34,073 nt of DNA from contig CALEMP010000087.1 of NCBI GenBank assembly GCA_937910685.1, positions 1 to 34,073 of the forward strand. The letters run 5' to 3'. This document shows, one piece after another, positions 14,809-25,462 of this stretch (the first letter of the stretch is position 1; every line of letters begins with the position of its first letter). The position numbers and the translations under genes were made by a program. Below the pieces are notes generated by a model that saw nothing but the letters and a program-made list of their open reading frames with translations, made no database searches and was not told where the DNA came from. This DNA is from an uncultured bacterium (lineage in GTDB: Bacteria > Planctomycetota > UBA1135 > GCA-002686595).

Positions 14809-16260
14809 TTAAGTGAGGATCTGGTCCACGACTCTACCGTGCACATCGGTCAAGCGGAAGTCGCGGCCCTGAAAGCGATGGGTCAGGCGCTCATGGTCAA
14901 AGCCCAATTGATGCAGGATTGTTGCATTCAGGTCATGCACGCTGACCCCGTCCTTGACGATGTTGTAGGAAAAATCATCAGTTTCGCCGTGGGTGATGCC
15001 TCCCTGAACGCCCCCGCCAGCCATCCAAGCTGAGAAGCACCGGGGGTGGTGGTCGCGGCCATAGTTTGTATGGCTGAGAGGGCCCTGGCAGTAGGCCGTG
15101 CGCCCGAATTCTCCGCCCCAAACCACGAGGGTTTGGTCGAGCAAGCCCCTCTGCTTCAAATCTTGGATCAAGCCATAGCTCGGCTGGTCAATGTCACGAC
15201 AAGCGTTGGGCAAATCACTGGTCAAGTTCCCGTGCTGGTCCCAGCCACGGATGAAAATCTGGATGCAAGGCACGCCACGCTCCACTAACCGCCGGGCCAT
15301 GATGCACGAGTGTGCATAGGTGCCAGGGTCTTTTACATCCGGGCCATACAGGTCGAGCACCGCGGGGGATTCGGCCTTGAGGTCCACCAGATCCGGTACA
15401 GATGTCTGCATGCGGAAGGCCATCTCATACTGTTCGATGCGTGAGAGGGTTTCGGGGTCACCATGGCGGTCGTGGGCTTTATGGTTCAACTCCGCTAGGG
15501 AGTCAAGCATGGAGCGCCGCACAGTGCTAGGGACACCCGGTGGGTTTGAAAGGTAAAGCACGGGATCACCTGCACTGCGCAGGGCGATGCCCGAATGTTC
15601 CGAGGGCATGAACCCCGAACCCCATAGGCGGTTGTACAGGGCCTGCGCTTCTGCGCGGCCTTTCCAACGGGGAGTCATCACCACAAATCCCGGCAGGTCG
15701 CGGTTCGGTGAACCAAGCCCATAGGAAAGCCAGGATCCAAGGGACGGGCGGCCCGGTTGTTCGGCGCCGGTTTGCAGGAAGGTGATCGCCGGGTCGTGGT
15801 TGATCGCGTCCGTGTGCAGAGAGCGAATGACGGCGATGTCATTCGCCATCTTCTGGTGATAGGGCAAGAGGTTGCTAATCTCCGTGCCGTTTTCTCCGCA
15901 GCGTTTGAAATCGTAAATCGAGGGGGCGATCGGAAACCTTGTTTGACCGGAGGTCATCGTGGTGAACCGCTGCCCCTTGATTACGGACGGGGGGAGGTCC
16001 TGGTCATACATATCGCGCAACTTCGGCTTCCAGTCGAAGGTCTCGAACTGGCTCGGCGCGCCGGACATGAACAGGTAGATGATCGAGCGTGCCTTGGGGG
16101 CGTGGTGTGTCGTACGCAAGCCATCTGCGGCAGTGGCATTGGAGCCAAACACCGATGCGAGGGCCGCGGTTCCAAGTCCAGCGCTCGTGGAGCGCAGAAA
16201 AAGGCGCCGGGTCAGGTCCTGTTTCAGCTGCCGGATCGGTTGGGGGTCGTTCGGTTGCAT
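14809..16260 (-). CDS. DUF1501 family protein (Tat-exported, sulfatase/phosphatase-like fold)
   Basis: A 483-residue protein with a twin-arginine-type signal, [23 protein letters not shown]. The family belongs to the alkaline-phosphatase-like superfamily, but its reaction is not established. Visible landmarks are [17 protein letters not shown] near the mature N terminus, the conserved [10 protein letters not shown] segment, and [21 protein letters not shown] with likely metal-binding His residues. The end, [29 protein letters not shown], is the standard family C terminus. It starts 5 nt after the PSCyt1/PSD1/DUF1553 gene and is followed 4 nt later by the LamG/toroid gene, so the three are an operon. 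The length is normal for the family. Confidence 0.93.
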   Translation of the reverse strand: MQPNDPQPIRQLKQDLTRRLFLRSTSAGLGTAALASVFGSNATAADGLRTTHHAPKARSIIYLFMSGAPSQFETFDWKPKLRDMYDQDLPPSVIKGQRFTTMTSGQTRFPIAPSIYDFKRCGENGTEISNLLPYHQKMANDIAVIRSLHTDAINHDPAITFLQTGAEQPGRPSLGSWLSYGLGSPNRDLPGFVVMTPRWKGRAEAQALYNRLWGSGFMPSEHSGIALRSAGDPVLYLSNPPGVPSTVRRSMLDSLAELNHKAHDRHGDPETLSRIEQYEMAFRMQTSVPDLVDLKAESPAVLDLYGPDVKDPGTYAHSCIMARRLVERGVPCIQIFIRGWDQHGNLTSDLPNACRDIDQPSYGLIQDLKQRGLLDQTLVVWGGEFGRTAYCQGPLSHTNYGRDHHPRCFSAWMAGGGVQGGITHGETDDFSYNIVKDGVSVHDLNATILHQLGFDHERLTHRFQGRDFRLTDVHGRVVDQILT

Positions 16261-16265
16261 CGTGT

Positions 16266-19200
16266 TTATCCGCGTGTGATGACTTCGTCGAGGCTAAAGA
16301 GAGTGCTGGCGAGAATCGTCCAGGCGGCAATTTCGGCGGGATTTTCCGGGGCCATAAGAGGTGTGGCTCCAACTGTCAAGAGTGCGGCTGCCCCCTCGGG
16401 GTCCTGCCGGAAATGCTCCCGCGCATTCTGGAGCAAGTCCAGCAACACATCGGTCTCCGATGGATCCGGTGCGCGCGATGTCAGGCACAAGAGAGCAAAG
16501 CGGAGTTTGCTGGAATCACTGTCGCCCCCCTCTGCCAGGATCCGCCTGGCAAACCCCCGGGAAAACTCCACATACTGGGGATCGTTGAGCAAGGCCAAGG
16601 CTTGCATGGGGGTGTTGGTTCGCTCGCGACGCACACAAGTGGACTCGCGGCTGGGCGCATCAAAAATCGTCAGGTTCGGGGGAGCAGAGGTGCGCTTCCA
16701 AAAGGTGTATAGGCTGCGTCGATAGTTCGCATCGCCCTTGTCCTGGCTGAAGTTCACCGTGTTGCTGCGGCTGTAGCCCACCGCCTTCCACAGTCCTGCG
16801 GGTTGGTAGGGTTTGACAGGTGGACCGCCGATATCCTCGACCAAGAGTCCGCTGACCATCAAGGCCTGGTCCCGCAGGATTTCCCCATCGAGTCGGAAAC
16901 GAGTGCTGCGGGATAAGAACCGGTTTTCCGGGTCCGCATCCAATTTATCCTGGGCCACAGTGGAAGCTTGCCGGTAGGTGGCCGAGGTCACGATCAAGCG
17001 CTGTATGTACTGCAAGTCCCAGTCATGCTCGCGCAACTCGACCGCCAACCAGTCGAGTAGTTCTGGGTGCACCGGCCGCTCGCCCTGGGTGCCGAAGTCC
17101 TCGGAGGTCTTAACGATGCCCACTCCAAAGATCCTTTGCCAGTGGCGGTTGATCACCACCCGCGCAGCAAGGGGATTGTTGTCCGCCACAAGCCATTGGG
17201 CGAACCCTAAACGGTTCTGCGGCGCACCCTCGGGCATGGGCGGTAGGGATTCGGGCGTGTTCGGTTGCACCGTGTCGCCGGGGCGATCATAGGAGCCGCG
17301 CATCAGGATTTGAGCCGGCCTGGCCTTGGCCAACTCTTGACTGATCATGGAGGTCGGCAGGGAGGCGCTCAGCATTTCACCGTCCGCACGCGCCGCGTCC
17401 CGCTCGTCCCGCATGGCGATCCACTCGGGCGCATGCTGGCGGCGGAACAGGTCGCGTAATTCAGCCTGCTCCTCCGGTAAGCGTTCGGAAGCGGGTGAGG
17501 CCAGGGTCAAGGCTGTGGCGGCCGAGAGTTCCGATGAGGAGTGCTCCACCATGCGCCAAGCAAAGCCTGATGCACCACCGTGGTTGTTGATTTCAAGCAG
17601 CAAGCGGTGCTCTCCACCGTCCACCTGGACCTCAAGGAAATCCTGATCGACGGCGTGCCCGCGCATGACATGTTTGGCGAAGACGCGTTCGCCATCAAGG
17701 AAAACGCGCAGACCATCGTCACTGCCAAGTCCAAAGCGCAACTTGCGAGCACTGGGCAGGGAGAGGGTGCGAGTCAGGTAGACGGACCCCAGTCCTGCGG
17801 CAAGGGCGTGGGGTTGGCCGTCCAAGAACGCGGCGCGCTCGGTCCAAATGGGGTTGCCTTCCTCGTCGAGCGCGTTGAGGTCAACCCCCTCATGGAAAGG
17901 ATGGGGCGCATCCGGGGAGGTATGGGCAGCGGATAGTCCTTGCTGTGAGCTGACAAACCAGGGGCCGCTCTTGGGCGCCAAGAGATCCGGGTCTTCGGAA
18001 ATCGCTAGGCGGAAGTTCCCGATGGCGTGGTTCGGGAACTGTGACTCAAAAGCCATCCGCACGCGCAGGCGTGTTCCTCCTTCGAAGCCAAAGGTCTCCT
18101 TGCCACTGAAGCTGGCGTCTCTTGACCCCGCGCGGCCGAGGCTTGCCCAGCCGGACTTTCCGTTGTCATCGAGGGTGTCGGCAATTGGATAACCGTTTGC
18201 CTGGGACCATTGAGCCCTGGGGTTGGTTAGTTCTACAGTTTGCCAATTGGGTTCGGCTTCGCCTCGGGGAGCGATCTCTAGGGTCAAGTCAGAGAGCACA
18301 TAGTTGCCATTACTTGCACGTCCAGGAAGGTTGGCCGCTTGGCTTGCATGGGCCATGGCTTCGATCCGCAGGCCAGTGAGTTGGCTTTCCCTGCAGGTGC
18401 TCTCGACGATATAAATTTCCGTTGCCGGGTTCGTTCCACTGGCGAGCACGGATTGGTCGTTTTGGATAACGAGAGTCGTGCCGTTTGTTGCGCTGGCTGT
18501 GGTTGGAGTGAGGATAAGCCAGCGAGTGGCCAGATTTTGGGTCCAGTCCGCTTCCCACCTCGTCTGGTTGGCATCGGTTTCAGGCATTGGCGCCTCGAGC
18601 TGCTTGCCGAGGCTGGCCTCTATTGCCTTCAAGTGGGCCAATTCTTTGGTTTGCGCTTCGGTGCCGACCCGAATGAAAGGGGCGGGGTTGTCAATGTTCT
18701 GATCGCTGGCGCTCTCTGCGATGGAATTGAAAAATCCCATCATCGAGTAGTAGTCCTTCATGGAGAAGGGGTCGTACTTGTGGTCGTGGCACTGGGCGCA
18801 CCCCATGGATACCCCCAGCATGACCACCGCGGTGGTTTCTGTGCGGTCCTTGGCATAGATCGATAGGTATTCCTTTGCGATCATGCCTCCCTCGGCGCTG
18901 GTGGGGTTGCAGCGATTGAAACCTGAAGCGGTCTTTTGCGCCTGGGTTGGTTCGGGCAAGAGGTCCCCGGCTAACTGTTCGGTGGCGAACTGGTCGAAGG
19001 GCATGTTCTGGCTGTAAGCATCAACGACCCAATCGCGGTAGGGCCACATGCTGCGCAAATTGTCCAGGTGAAAACCGTGGGTGTCCCCATAGCGCGCCGC
19101 ATCGAGCCAGGTTCGTGCAAGATGTTCGCCGTAGCGGGGCGAGGCCAGCAAGCGATCCACCACGCGCTGGTAGGCGCCGGGCTGATCGTCGGTAAGGAAT

Positions 19201-19781
19201 GACTCGCGCTCTTGTAGCGTGGGGGGCATACCAGTCAAATCCAGTGACAAGCGCCTCAGTAAAGTTGCGCGGTCAGCTTCATCGGCTGGGATCAAGCCCT
19301 CTTGTTCGAGCTTGGCGAGGATGAAGTGATCGATGGGGTTGCGCGCCCATTCCTGGTTGTTCACTGGGGGCAAGTCAGCCCTCTGCGGGGCAAGCCAGGC
19401 CCAGTGCTCTTGCCAATCGGCGCCATCAGCAATCCAAGCCCGCAGTAGCTCAATTTGCTCTTCGGACAAATCGTTCTTAGCCTTGCTCGGTGGCATGCGG
19501 TCTTTAGGATCGTTGGCACTGATCCGCTGCCAGAGGTGACTGGCCTCAAGGTCCCCGGGAACCAAAGCATGGCCCCCAGCTTTTAATGACGCGAGGGCGC
19601 CGGCCCGGGTGTCGAGGCGTAAGTCGGCCTTGCGCGTGGCCTCGTCGGGGCCGTGACAGCTGAAGCAGTGCTTGCTCAGAATGGGCTGGATTTGCCCGCT
19701 GAAATCGGGGCTCTCAGGGGAGTTGGGGTCCTGGGCAAAGAGCGCCAAAATCAAGGGGAGGAGGACTTGGGGAGCCAGCAT
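16266..19781 (-). CDS. PSCyt1-PSD1(DUF1549)-DUF1553 protein with inserted sugar-binding-like domains
   Basis: A 1171-residue exported protein with signal peptide [17 protein letters not shown]. Residues about 28-125 are the planctomycete cytochrome-like domain with heme motif CFSCH (39-43). About 145-355 is DUF1549/PSD1, including [33 protein letters not shown] and a second CxxCH, CAQCH, near 328. Residues about 400-800 are an insertion: a beta-rich part ([11 protein letters not shown]) and a PA14-like part ([17 protein letters not shown]). About 850-1110 is DUF1553 ([18 protein letters not shown]). Family members are always paired with DUF1501 proteins and are suspected of redox-linked degradation of complex substrates, but no reaction is proven. 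It is the first gene of the operon; a divergent YihY gene lies about 100 bp upstream. Confidence 0.92.
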   Translation of the reverse strand: MLAPQVLLPLILALFAQDPNSPESPDFSGQIQPILSKHCFSCHGPDEATRKADLRLDTRAGALASLKAGGHALVPGDLEASHLWQRISANDPKDRMPPSKAKNDLSEEQIELLRAWIADGADWQEHWAWLAPQRADLPPVNNQEWARNPIDHFILAKLEQEGLIPADEADRATLLRRLSLDLTGMPPTLQERESFLTDDQPGAYQRVVDRLLASPRYGEHLARTWLDAARYGDTHGFHLDNLRSMWPYRDWVVDAYSQNMPFDQFATEQLAGDLLPEPTQAQKTASGFNRCNPTSAEGGMIAKEYLSIYAKDRTETTAVVMLGVSMGCAQCHDHKYDPFSMKDYYSMMGFFNSIAESASDQNIDNPAPFIRVGTEAQTKELAHLKAIEASLGKQLEAPMPETDANQTRWEADWTQNLATRWLILTPTTASATNGTTLVIQNDQSVLASGTNPATEIYIVESTCRESQLTGLRIEAMAHASQAANLPGRASNGNYVLSDLTLEIAPRGEAEPNWQTVELTNPRAQWSQANGYPIADTLDDNGKSGWASLGRAGSRDASFSGKETFGFEGGTRLRVRMAFESQFPNHAIGNFRLAISEDPDLLAPKSGPWFVSSQQGLSAAHTSPDAPHPFHEGVDLNALDEEGNPIWTERAAFLDGQPHALAAGLGSVYLTRTLSLPSARKLRFGLGSDDGLRVFLDGERVFAKHVMRGHAVDQDFLEVQVDGGEHRLLLEINNHGGASGFAWRMVEHSSSELSAATALTLASPASERLPEEQAELRDLFRRQHAPEWIAMRDERDAARADGEMLSASLPTSMISQELAKARPAQILMRGSYDRPGDTVQPNTPESLPPMPEGAPQNRLGFAQWLVADNNPLAARVVINRHWQRIFGVGIVKTSEDFGTQGERPVHPELLDWLAVELREHDWDLQYIQRLIVTSATYRQASTVAQDKLDADPENRFLSRSTRFRLDGEILRDQALMVSGLLVEDIGGPPVKPYQPAGLWKAVGYSRSNTVNFSQDKGDANYRRSLYTFWKRTSAPPNLTIFDAPSRESTCVRRERTNTPMQALALLNDPQYVEFSRGFARRILAEGGDSDSSKLRFALLCLTSRAPDPSETDVLLDLLQNAREHFRQDPEGAAALLTVGATPLMAPENPAEIAAWTILASTLFSLDEVITRG

Positions 19782-19884
19782 GGCCTCATCTTATGGCATC
19801 GGGACTCTGCATGGGGCGTTTGAGTGTTCTCCCCGGGGCCTTCCCGGGGTCCCATCCGCTGCCCTAGCCCGTAGGATGCGGCCG

Positions 19885-21258
19885 ATGTCTAGGGGATCGA
19901 AACAAAAAGAGGGGCTGACCGGGCGCATGCGTCGACGTGTGGAGGCATTTTTGGTGGAGCGGATTTGGGATGTGGATCTCGATGCGGTTTCATTCTTGAA
20001 GCGTCTGGCCTATCGCGTGGCCCGCATCACCTATCTGGCCACGCGTGGGTTTCGCGATCACCGTTGCTCGACCCACGCCTCGGGGCTGACCTATGTGACG
20101 GTGCTCTCCATCGTGCCGCTCCTGGCCATGGCTTTTTCCGCGGCTAAGGGCCTTGGCGCCTACGAGCGTTTGCGCGCCGAGGTGGTCGACCCGTTCTTGG
20201 ATCAGACCTTTGGTGCAAACGCGGCTGATGGGGCTGCGTCGGAGTTGCGTTCTGCCATTGACCAGGTCTTTCACTTCGTGGAGCGCACAGATTTCGGGAG
20301 CCTCGGGGCCATTGGCCTCTTGGTTTTATTGTGGACCGGGATCAAGTTGCTCTCTGCAGTGGAACACACCTTGAACGAGATCTGGGGCGTGCGTCGGTCG
20401 CGCACTCTTGCTCGTAAATTTGCGGACTATCTATCGCTGGTGGTTGTGGTGCCGGTCTTGCTGCTGGCGGCTACTACGGCGACCACTGCTTTGCAGGCTG
20501 ATTACTTGCCAGACGGTTTGAGTCAGGTCTGGCCTAAGTTTGTGGCGATGGGGGCGACAGTGACTGGTTTCACCCTGATCTATTTATTCGGTCCCAACAC
20601 GCGCGTGAGGCTTTCATCGGCTTTGCTTGGGGGACTGTTGGCGGGAGGCCTCTGGCAACTGGCGCAAGTGGCCCACGTGGCATTCCAGGTGGGAGTCGCC
20701 CGCTACAACGCGATCTACTCGACCTTTGCGGCATTGCCTGTGTTTTTGGTATGGCTGTATGTGTCCTGGACGATTCTCTTGGTGGGGGCAGAGCTGGCCG
20801 CCGCCCATGGGGCGGAACCGGTTTATCGGCGCAGTTTTAAAGCCATAGCCTTGGGCCCCGCAGCCCGGCGAATTGTGGCTCTCAAGGTCGTTTTGCGGGT
20901 GGCTGAGGCCTTCCGCAGTGGGGCGGCGCCCATGACCCCGAGCCTCTTGTCTGATCAAATCCAGATGCCCGAGCGCCTCGTGAATGAAGTTGCGGAGGGA
21001 CTTGAATCCGCGGGCATCGTCAGGGTGGTGGAGGAGGACCAGGACGCTGGAGGTGCCCTGGTGATGGCTCGGGATCCGGCATCCGTGCAGCTGCTCGATG
21101 TGGTCGAGGCAGTGGATGGTTTGCCGCCGGATTTAGGGGACCGGGAATCCGACGGGGTGGCGTCGGTACTGCAGGCGTTGCGGCTTGCCCAGGCCAACAG
21201 TCCCGAGAACTTAGACATCGGGGCATTGCTTGAACGTGACTCGGCTTCGGAGGCCTAG
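19885..21258 (+). CDS. YihY/virulence factor BrkB family membrane protein
   Basis: A 457-residue inner-membrane protein. After a basic N terminus, the family core begins with HRCSTHASGLTYVTVLSIVPLLAMAFS (TM1). Further membrane segments are around LGAIGLLVLLWTGIKLLSA, YLSLVVVVPVLLLAATTATT, FVAMGATVTGFTLIYLF, ALLGGLLAGGLWQL and VFLVWLYVSWTILLVGAELAAAH, giving about six. The C-terminal 130 residues are cytoplasmic and contain a winged-helix-like part, as in many family members. The transport function remains unsettled; older RNase BN assignments are wrong. ATG 19885 has AGGA 8 nt upstream; ATG 19876 is an alternative. Its stop shares CTAG with the stop of the convergent gene. Confidence 0.88.
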   Translation: MSRGSKQKEGLTGRMRRRVEAFLVERIWDVDLDAVSFLKRLAYRVARITYLATRGFRDHRCSTHASGLTYVTVLSIVPLLAMAFSAAKGLGAYERLRAEVVDPFLDQTFGANAADGAASELRSAIDQVFHFVERTDFGSLGAIGLLVLLWTGIKLLSAVEHTLNEIWGVRRSRTLARKFADYLSLVVVVPVLLLAATTATTALQADYLPDGLSQVWPKFVAMGATVTGFTLIYLFGPNTRVRLSSALLGGLLAGGLWQLAQVAHVAFQVGVARYNAIYSTFAALPVFLVWLYVSWTILLVGAELAAAHGAEPVYRRSFKAIALGPAARRIVALKVVLRVAEAFRSGAAPMTPSLLSDQIQMPERLVNEVAEGLESAGIVRVVEEDQDAGGALVMARDPASVQLLDVVEAVDGLPPDLGDRESDGVASVLQALRLAQANSPENLDIGALLERDSASEA

Positions 21259-22370
21259 CTCCAGGGGGCGTGGGCCCGCGCCGCCACGGGAACTCGGCGG
21301 GTGCTACCGTCTGCTTCCACCAGGACTGCTTCTTCGTGCAAGTTGACCGTGGGGCACACGTGGCGTGGGATCAGCAAGAGTGGTTCGCCGCGCGTAGGTG
21401 TTGTTCCTTCCGTTACCACAAATGGTAGGTGCTCTTCGCTGGGGCTTTGGGCTTGGTAGCCGGAATGTCCCACGACGATGGCACAGGGGTCTCCTGCTTC
21501 TGCGGCGATGGACTTGGACCCGGCGTCGCAGGTGAAGTGTTTTTCCCGCGGGTTGCTGATTACGCGAGCCAATACCAGGGCGGCTGGGGAAAGCTGGAAG
21601 CCTGGGTTCTCTTCTTCTGAGCGCATGTCATGGAACACCACCGTGCCGGGAGAAACCGTGTGCTGGAGTCCCGCTTGCCTGAATCCTTCGAAGCTCAAGG
21701 CCGCTTGAAATGTGGAGGTCCCCGAGGTGACGACTTCGGTCAAGTTGGGTGCATAGGGGCGCAGATCCTTGAGCAGTTCCATCGTGCGCTCATAGCATCG
21801 GTGCACTTCCCGCTGACGCTGATCCTGATCACTCATGTGTAAGTGCCCGTCATAGACGGATATCCCCACCAGCCTTTCCCCGGCTGCACGGGTGGTGGCC
21901 AGGATGCGATCGGGATCATTCAAGGGGATACCAGTGCGATCCATACCCGGATTCAAGTCGATCCAAGGGTCGAGGGAATGGGGTAGTGCTTGCACCCCCT
22001 CGGGGTCCTCCACCAACATGCCCACACATAGCTCGGGAAACGAGTCAGCCACACCACTTAGCAATCGAAGTGTGGGGCCCACATGGGGAAAGGCGACGAG
22101 CACGCTGACCCCTTCAATCTTGCGCTTGCGAACCACCCGCCCCAGATACTCAAGCTCACGTGGCGTCGCACATTTGAAACGCCGGACTCCAGCGGTGAGC
22201 AACTCATCCCAGACCTCTGGCATCTTGGTGGTCTTCACATGGGGCCGCCAACGATTAGGGCTGCCACAGGCCTCAATCACACGTGCAATGTTGCCTCGCA
22301 CATGCTCCATCAAAATGACCAGGGCGGGGGAGGGCAGGGTGGTCAGCAGTTCCGTGGGGATGCTCTTCAT
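21255..22370 (-). CDS. PLP-dependent D-threonine aldolase/D-serine dehydratase-like protein
   Basis: A 371-residue enzyme of the alanine-racemase-fold type III PLP family. The N-terminal barrel carries the PLP lysine in RWRPHVKTTKM (Lys46). LVEDPEGVQAL and WIDLNPGMDRTG match the DSD1-like pattern, and SGTSTFQAAL is the phosphate-binding region. The C-terminal domain has HVCPTVNLHEEAVLV, with His337 and Cys339 in the place of the zinc ligands of D-serine dehydratase. It would cleave or deaminate a D-beta-hydroxy amino acid such as D-threonine or D-serine. Which one cannot be told by eye. It diverges from the Mla genes by about 210 bp and overlaps the YihY stop by 4 nt. Confidence 0.88.
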   Translation of the reverse strand: MKSIPTELLTTLPSPALVILMEHVRGNIARVIEACGSPNRWRPHVKTTKMPEVWDELLTAGVRRFKCATPRELEYLGRVVRKRKIEGVSVLVAFPHVGPTLRLLSGVADSFPELCVGMLVEDPEGVQALPHSLDPWIDLNPGMDRTGIPLNDPDRILATTRAAGERLVGISVYDGHLHMSDQDQRQREVHRCYERTMELLKDLRPYAPNLTEVVTSGTSTFQAALSFEGFRQAGLQHTVSPGTVVFHDMRSEEENPGFQLSPAALVLARVISNPREKHFTCDAGSKSIAAEAGDPCAIVVGHSGYQAQSPSEEHLPFVVTEGTTPTRGEPLLLIPRHVCPTVNLHEEAVLVEADGSTRRVPVAARAHAPWS

Positions 22371-22578
22371 GGTGCGGCAATTCAGCCGAAGCTGCTAATC
22401 TAGCAGGAGTGGGCTGTGATGTTCTGCTCGGGTCCTGTTTTGGTTCTCTTTCGTGGAAAGAGCCGTGGAGGGTTGCACAGGGTGTAACGCAGGTATGGAA
22501 ACGATTCTGCAGAGCCTCTTCGTCCTTGAATGAAGCGCCAGTTCATTGATCCACACGCTCCAATCTGCCACTCTGCCC

Positions 22579-23691
22579 ATGTTGTCCACACATCGCATGG
22601 AAGTCAAAACCGTTGAAGGAGCCCCCGGAACCGCCAGGCGCTTGGTGCTGAGTGGATCCGTAGGGCTCGGGTCGGTGGCGGATTTGCGGGAGCGGTTGGA
22701 CGAGGCCTGCGTCCACGGGGCAGTGGAACTCGACTTGGGGGGCATTGGCGACTTGACCGGTGGCGCGGCAGCGGTGATCGCTCCTCGGGTCAAGTCCGGC
22801 TCTGTGCGGGTCTTGAATGTGCCGGATGGGGTGTCGCCCGTGCTGGATCTTTACCTTGATCGGGCGGCAGAGCCCGAAGGTGAAGCGCCGCCGCATATGG
22901 ATTTGATTCCATGGCTTGGTGAGGCCGCGAATGATTACCGCGAGCGCAGCATGGGCATGTTGGCTTTCCTTGGCGAATTAGGCCGTTCCACGGTTCATGC
23001 CATTCGCCGACCGAGCACCGTTCGCTGGGAGGATGTGACAAGCTTGCTCTCGCGTCATGGCAGCGACGGTTTACCGATCAATGCCTTGATCGGTTTCTTG
23101 ATGGGGTTGATCACCGCTTTTCAAGCGGCGGTGCAACTGCACAAGTTTGGAGCGGATACCTTTGTAGCGGACCTAGTGGGACTGTCGTTGACCAGGGAGC
23201 TCGGCCCGCTGATGATGGCAATTGTCTTGGCCGGTCGCTCGGGTGCGGCGATCAGTGCGGAGCTCGGTACCATGAAGGTCGGGGAGGAGATCCATGCCCT
23301 ACGCGTAATGGGTATGGACCCCGTACGGTTCCTAGTCCTGCCACGCATCATCGCGGTGACTTTTGTGGCGCCGATCTTGAGCATAATGAGCACCATGGCT
23401 GGAATCTTTGGGGGCATGCTGATCGCGGAGGGCTTGCTCGGGATTCCGTTCAGTGCATTCATCAATTCCCTGAAAGGTGCGCTTGGGTTCGGGGATGTTT
23501 TCACCGGCATTGGTAAGAGCCTTGTCTTTGGTTTCATCGTCGCCATGATTGCTTCCCAGCGAGGTCTCGCAACGCGCGGCGGTGCCGAGGGTGTGGGCCG
23601 TGCGACGACCATGGCAGTGGTGACGACCCTGTTCGTGTTGATCGTGGCCGACGCGCTCTTCGCAATACTCTTCAACATGTGGGGCATCTGA
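22579..23691 (+). CDS. mlaE: MlaE-family permease with N-terminal STAS domain
   Basis: A 370-residue inner-membrane subunit of an ABC phospholipid-trafficking system. Residues about 5-100 are a STAS-like domain (AVELDLGGIGDLTGGAAAVI), equivalent to MlaB but fused. The rest is the MlaE permease: GFLMGLITAFQAAVQLHKFGADTFVADLVGLSLTRELGPLMMAIVLAGRSGAAISAELGTMKV region, MEEIHALRVMG-type coupling helix (VGEEIHALRVMGMDP), and further membrane helices to the C terminus. The start is probably ATG 22579; ATG 22597 is also possible. The ATPase gene starts 2 nt after the stop, so the transporter is an operon. It should act in lipid asymmetry or transport across a Gram-negative-type envelope. Confidence 0.9.
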   Translation: MLSTHRMEVKTVEGAPGTARRLVLSGSVGLGSVADLRERLDEACVHGAVELDLGGIGDLTGGAAAVIAPRVKSGSVRVLNVPDGVSPVLDLYLDRAAEPEGEAPPHMDLIPWLGEAANDYRERSMGMLAFLGELGRSTVHAIRRPSTVRWEDVTSLLSRHGSDGLPINALIGFLMGLITAFQAAVQLHKFGADTFVADLVGLSLTRELGPLMMAIVLAGRSGAAISAELGTMKVGEEIHALRVMGMDPVRFLVLPRIIAVTFVAPILSIMSTMAGIFGGMLIAEGLLGIPFSAFINSLKGALGFGDVFTGIGKSLVFGFIVAMIASQRGLATRGGAEGVGRATTMAVVTTLFVLIVADALFAILFNMWGI

Positions 23692-23693
23692 TC

Positions 23694-24425
23694 ATGATCG
23701 AAGCGAATGACCTCTCCATCGGCTATGACGGCCACCCGGTGCAAAACAAGTTGACCTTCGAAGTGTCCGAGGGCGAGTTAGTTGCGATCTTGGGAGGCTC
23801 TGGTTGCGGCAAGACGACTTTGCTTCGCACCCTGGTGGGCCTGCTGCCCCCAGTTGCCGGTTCTCTCTCCGTGGCGGGCCTGAGCGATCCCTCCGACCTG
23901 CGGGGCCAACCGCCGTTTGGGGTCATGTTCCAGATGGGGGCCCTGTTCAGTTCCATGACCCTTGAGCAAAACGTGAGTCTGCCCCTTAAGGTCTGGACGG
24001 ATCTGGACAGGGGCACGATTTCCGAGATCGCCCGGGCCAAGTTGGCCCTGGTGGGACTTGATGGGCGGGGAGGGATGGCGCCTTCAGAGATTTCCGGCGG
24101 CATGAAGAAGCGGGCGGCCATCGCCAGGGCCATGGCCCTTGACCCACCCCTGTTGTTCTTGGATGAACCCTCCGCTGGTCTCGACCCGAGCACCTCGGCC
24201 GGGCTGGATGAGCTGATCCTCTCACTGCGAGATGGGCTGGGCACCACGATCGTGTTGGTGACTCACGAATTGGACAGTATTCAGCACTTGAACGCTCGTT
24301 GCTTGATGTTGGACGCGGGGGCGGGCACTCTGATTGCAGATGGACTCCCCGGTGAATTACAAGATGGTGCGACCCACCCCGCGGTCCGCGCATTCTTTAG
24401 ACGTGAAATGAAGGCCAAGACATGA
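23694..24425 (+). CDS. mlaF: MlaF-family ABC transporter ATPase
   Basis: A 243-residue nucleotide-binding subunit. Walker A is GGSGCGKTT, the Q-loop lies in VMFQMGALFSSMTLEQNV (the Mla-type FQxGALFxxxTV pattern), the signature is ISGGMKKR, Walker B is LLFLDEPSAGLD, and the switch His is in LVTHELDS. All catalytic residues are present. The MlaE stop ends at 23691 and this ATG is at 23694; the MCE gene overlaps its end by 4 nt (ATGA). It energises the permease encoded just upstream. Confidence 0.93.
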   Translation: MIEANDLSIGYDGHPVQNKLTFEVSEGELVAILGGSGCGKTTLLRTLVGLLPPVAGSLSVAGLSDPSDLRGQPPFGVMFQMGALFSSMTLEQNVSLPLKVWTDLDRGTISEIARAKLALVGLDGRGGMAPSEISGGMKKRAAIARAMALDPPLLFLDEPSAGLDPSTSAGLDELILSLRDGLGTTIVLVTHELDSIQHLNARCLMLDAGAGTLIADGLPGELQDGATHPAVRAFFRREMKAKT

Positions 24426-25462
24426 AACGTACTGATTCCTGGAAGCTAGGCCTGTTTGTGCTGGCCGGCATGATCCTCCTTGTGGGGGCCGCCTTTTACC
24501 TGGGGGCACGGCGCCTGATCCGGCCCTCGGTGGAGGTGATTTCGTTCTTCGATGAGTCCGTGCAAGGCCTCGATACGGGGGCTTCCATCAAGATGCGTGG
24601 GGTTGGGATCGGCAAGGTGACAGAGATCTCCTTCGCCCCCGATCGGCGCGTGGTCCAGGTTACCTCCCAGATCTACTTGGATGTGCTCGAGGGAGTTGGT
24701 CTGGCGGACCTCGCCACGAATGCGGATCTGTTCCAGATGCTGCCGGATGACTTGCGCGTCCGATTGGCGGTGACGGGCATCACAGGGGTGCGTTACCTTG
24801 AGGTGGATTCGGTGGACCCGGCGGACGGATTGGATCCGGTCTTGATGTTTGACCTGCCCACTAACCACCTGCCCGCGCGGCCTTCGACACTGCGAGGTTT
24901 GGAACAAAGCGTGATTTCTTTGGCCAGTTCCATTCCAGTTGTGATGCAACGTTTGGAGAGTTTGCTAATGAAAGTCGAGACCGAGCTTGGGGCGATGGAA
25001 CTGCCCCAGACCCTGGCCGACACCCGCGAGCTCCTGAAGTCCATTGAGGGCCAGTCGGATGCGCTGGACCTTGAAGCCGTGCAGGCTAGTTTGAATGAAA
25101 CCCTCGCGGACATGAGCCGGGCAGCTGGAGCCATCGAAACGGTCGCGCATCAAGCGGGTAGCAGCGAAGGTGCCATCGGCGGGGCTATGACCTCGGTCCA
25201 CGAGTTGGCCGATTCCGCACGGGCAGCCATTGACCAGGCGGATTTGCCCCGGCTCGTGGCGGCCTTGACCAAAGTTGCGGATGATCTCGATGGCTTGGGC
25301 CCGGACGCTCGCTTGTTAATAGGGGGCAGTCGTGAGACCGTGCGGGACCTGCAGCAGGCACTCTCTGCCTGGACGAGCTTGTTGCGCCAGATCGAACACG
25401 ATCCCGCTGTGCTTGTGCGCGGCCGGACTAAAACCAGCCCCTTTGACGGGAGTGACAATTGA
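24422..25462 (+). CDS. mlaD: MlaD/MCE-domain substrate-binding protein
   Basis: A 346-residue protein with one N-terminal membrane helix (LGLFVLAGMILLVGAAFYLGA) and an MCE domain at about 35-125: FFDESVQGLDTGASIKMRGVGIGKVTEI, then LRVRLAVTGITGVRYLEVD. After a linker, about 160-330 is helical and rich in Leu, Ala, Glu and Gln with MCE-type coiled-coil spacing, so it probably forms a periplasmic needle or tunnel. It is longer than E. coli MlaD (about 180 residues) and more like PqiB-style or actinobacterial MCE tails, though with a single MCE repeat. It overlaps the ATPase gene by ATGA and the lipoprotein gene by one base. Confidence 0.9.
   Translation: MKRTDSWKLGLFVLAGMILLVGAAFYLGARRLIRPSVEVISFFDESVQGLDTGASIKMRGVGIGKVTEISFAPDRRVVQVTSQIYLDVLEGVGLADLATNADLFQMLPDDLRVRLAVTGITGVRYLEVDSVDPADGLDPVLMFDLPTNHLPARPSTLRGLEQSVISLASSIPVVMQRLESLLMKVETELGAMELPQTLADTRELLKSIEGQSDALDLEAVQASLNETLADMSRAAGAIETVAHQAGSSEGAIGGAMTSVHELADSARAAIDQADLPRLVAALTKVADDLDGLGPDARLLIGGSRETVRDLQQALSAWTSLLRQIEHDPAVLVRGRTKTSPFDGSDN

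Noticed and set aside
22446..22462. Hairpin CTCTTTC-GTG-GAAAGAG in the gap before mlaE
   Set aside because: A short 7-bp stem in a divergent promoter region with no T-run and no further support for a function.
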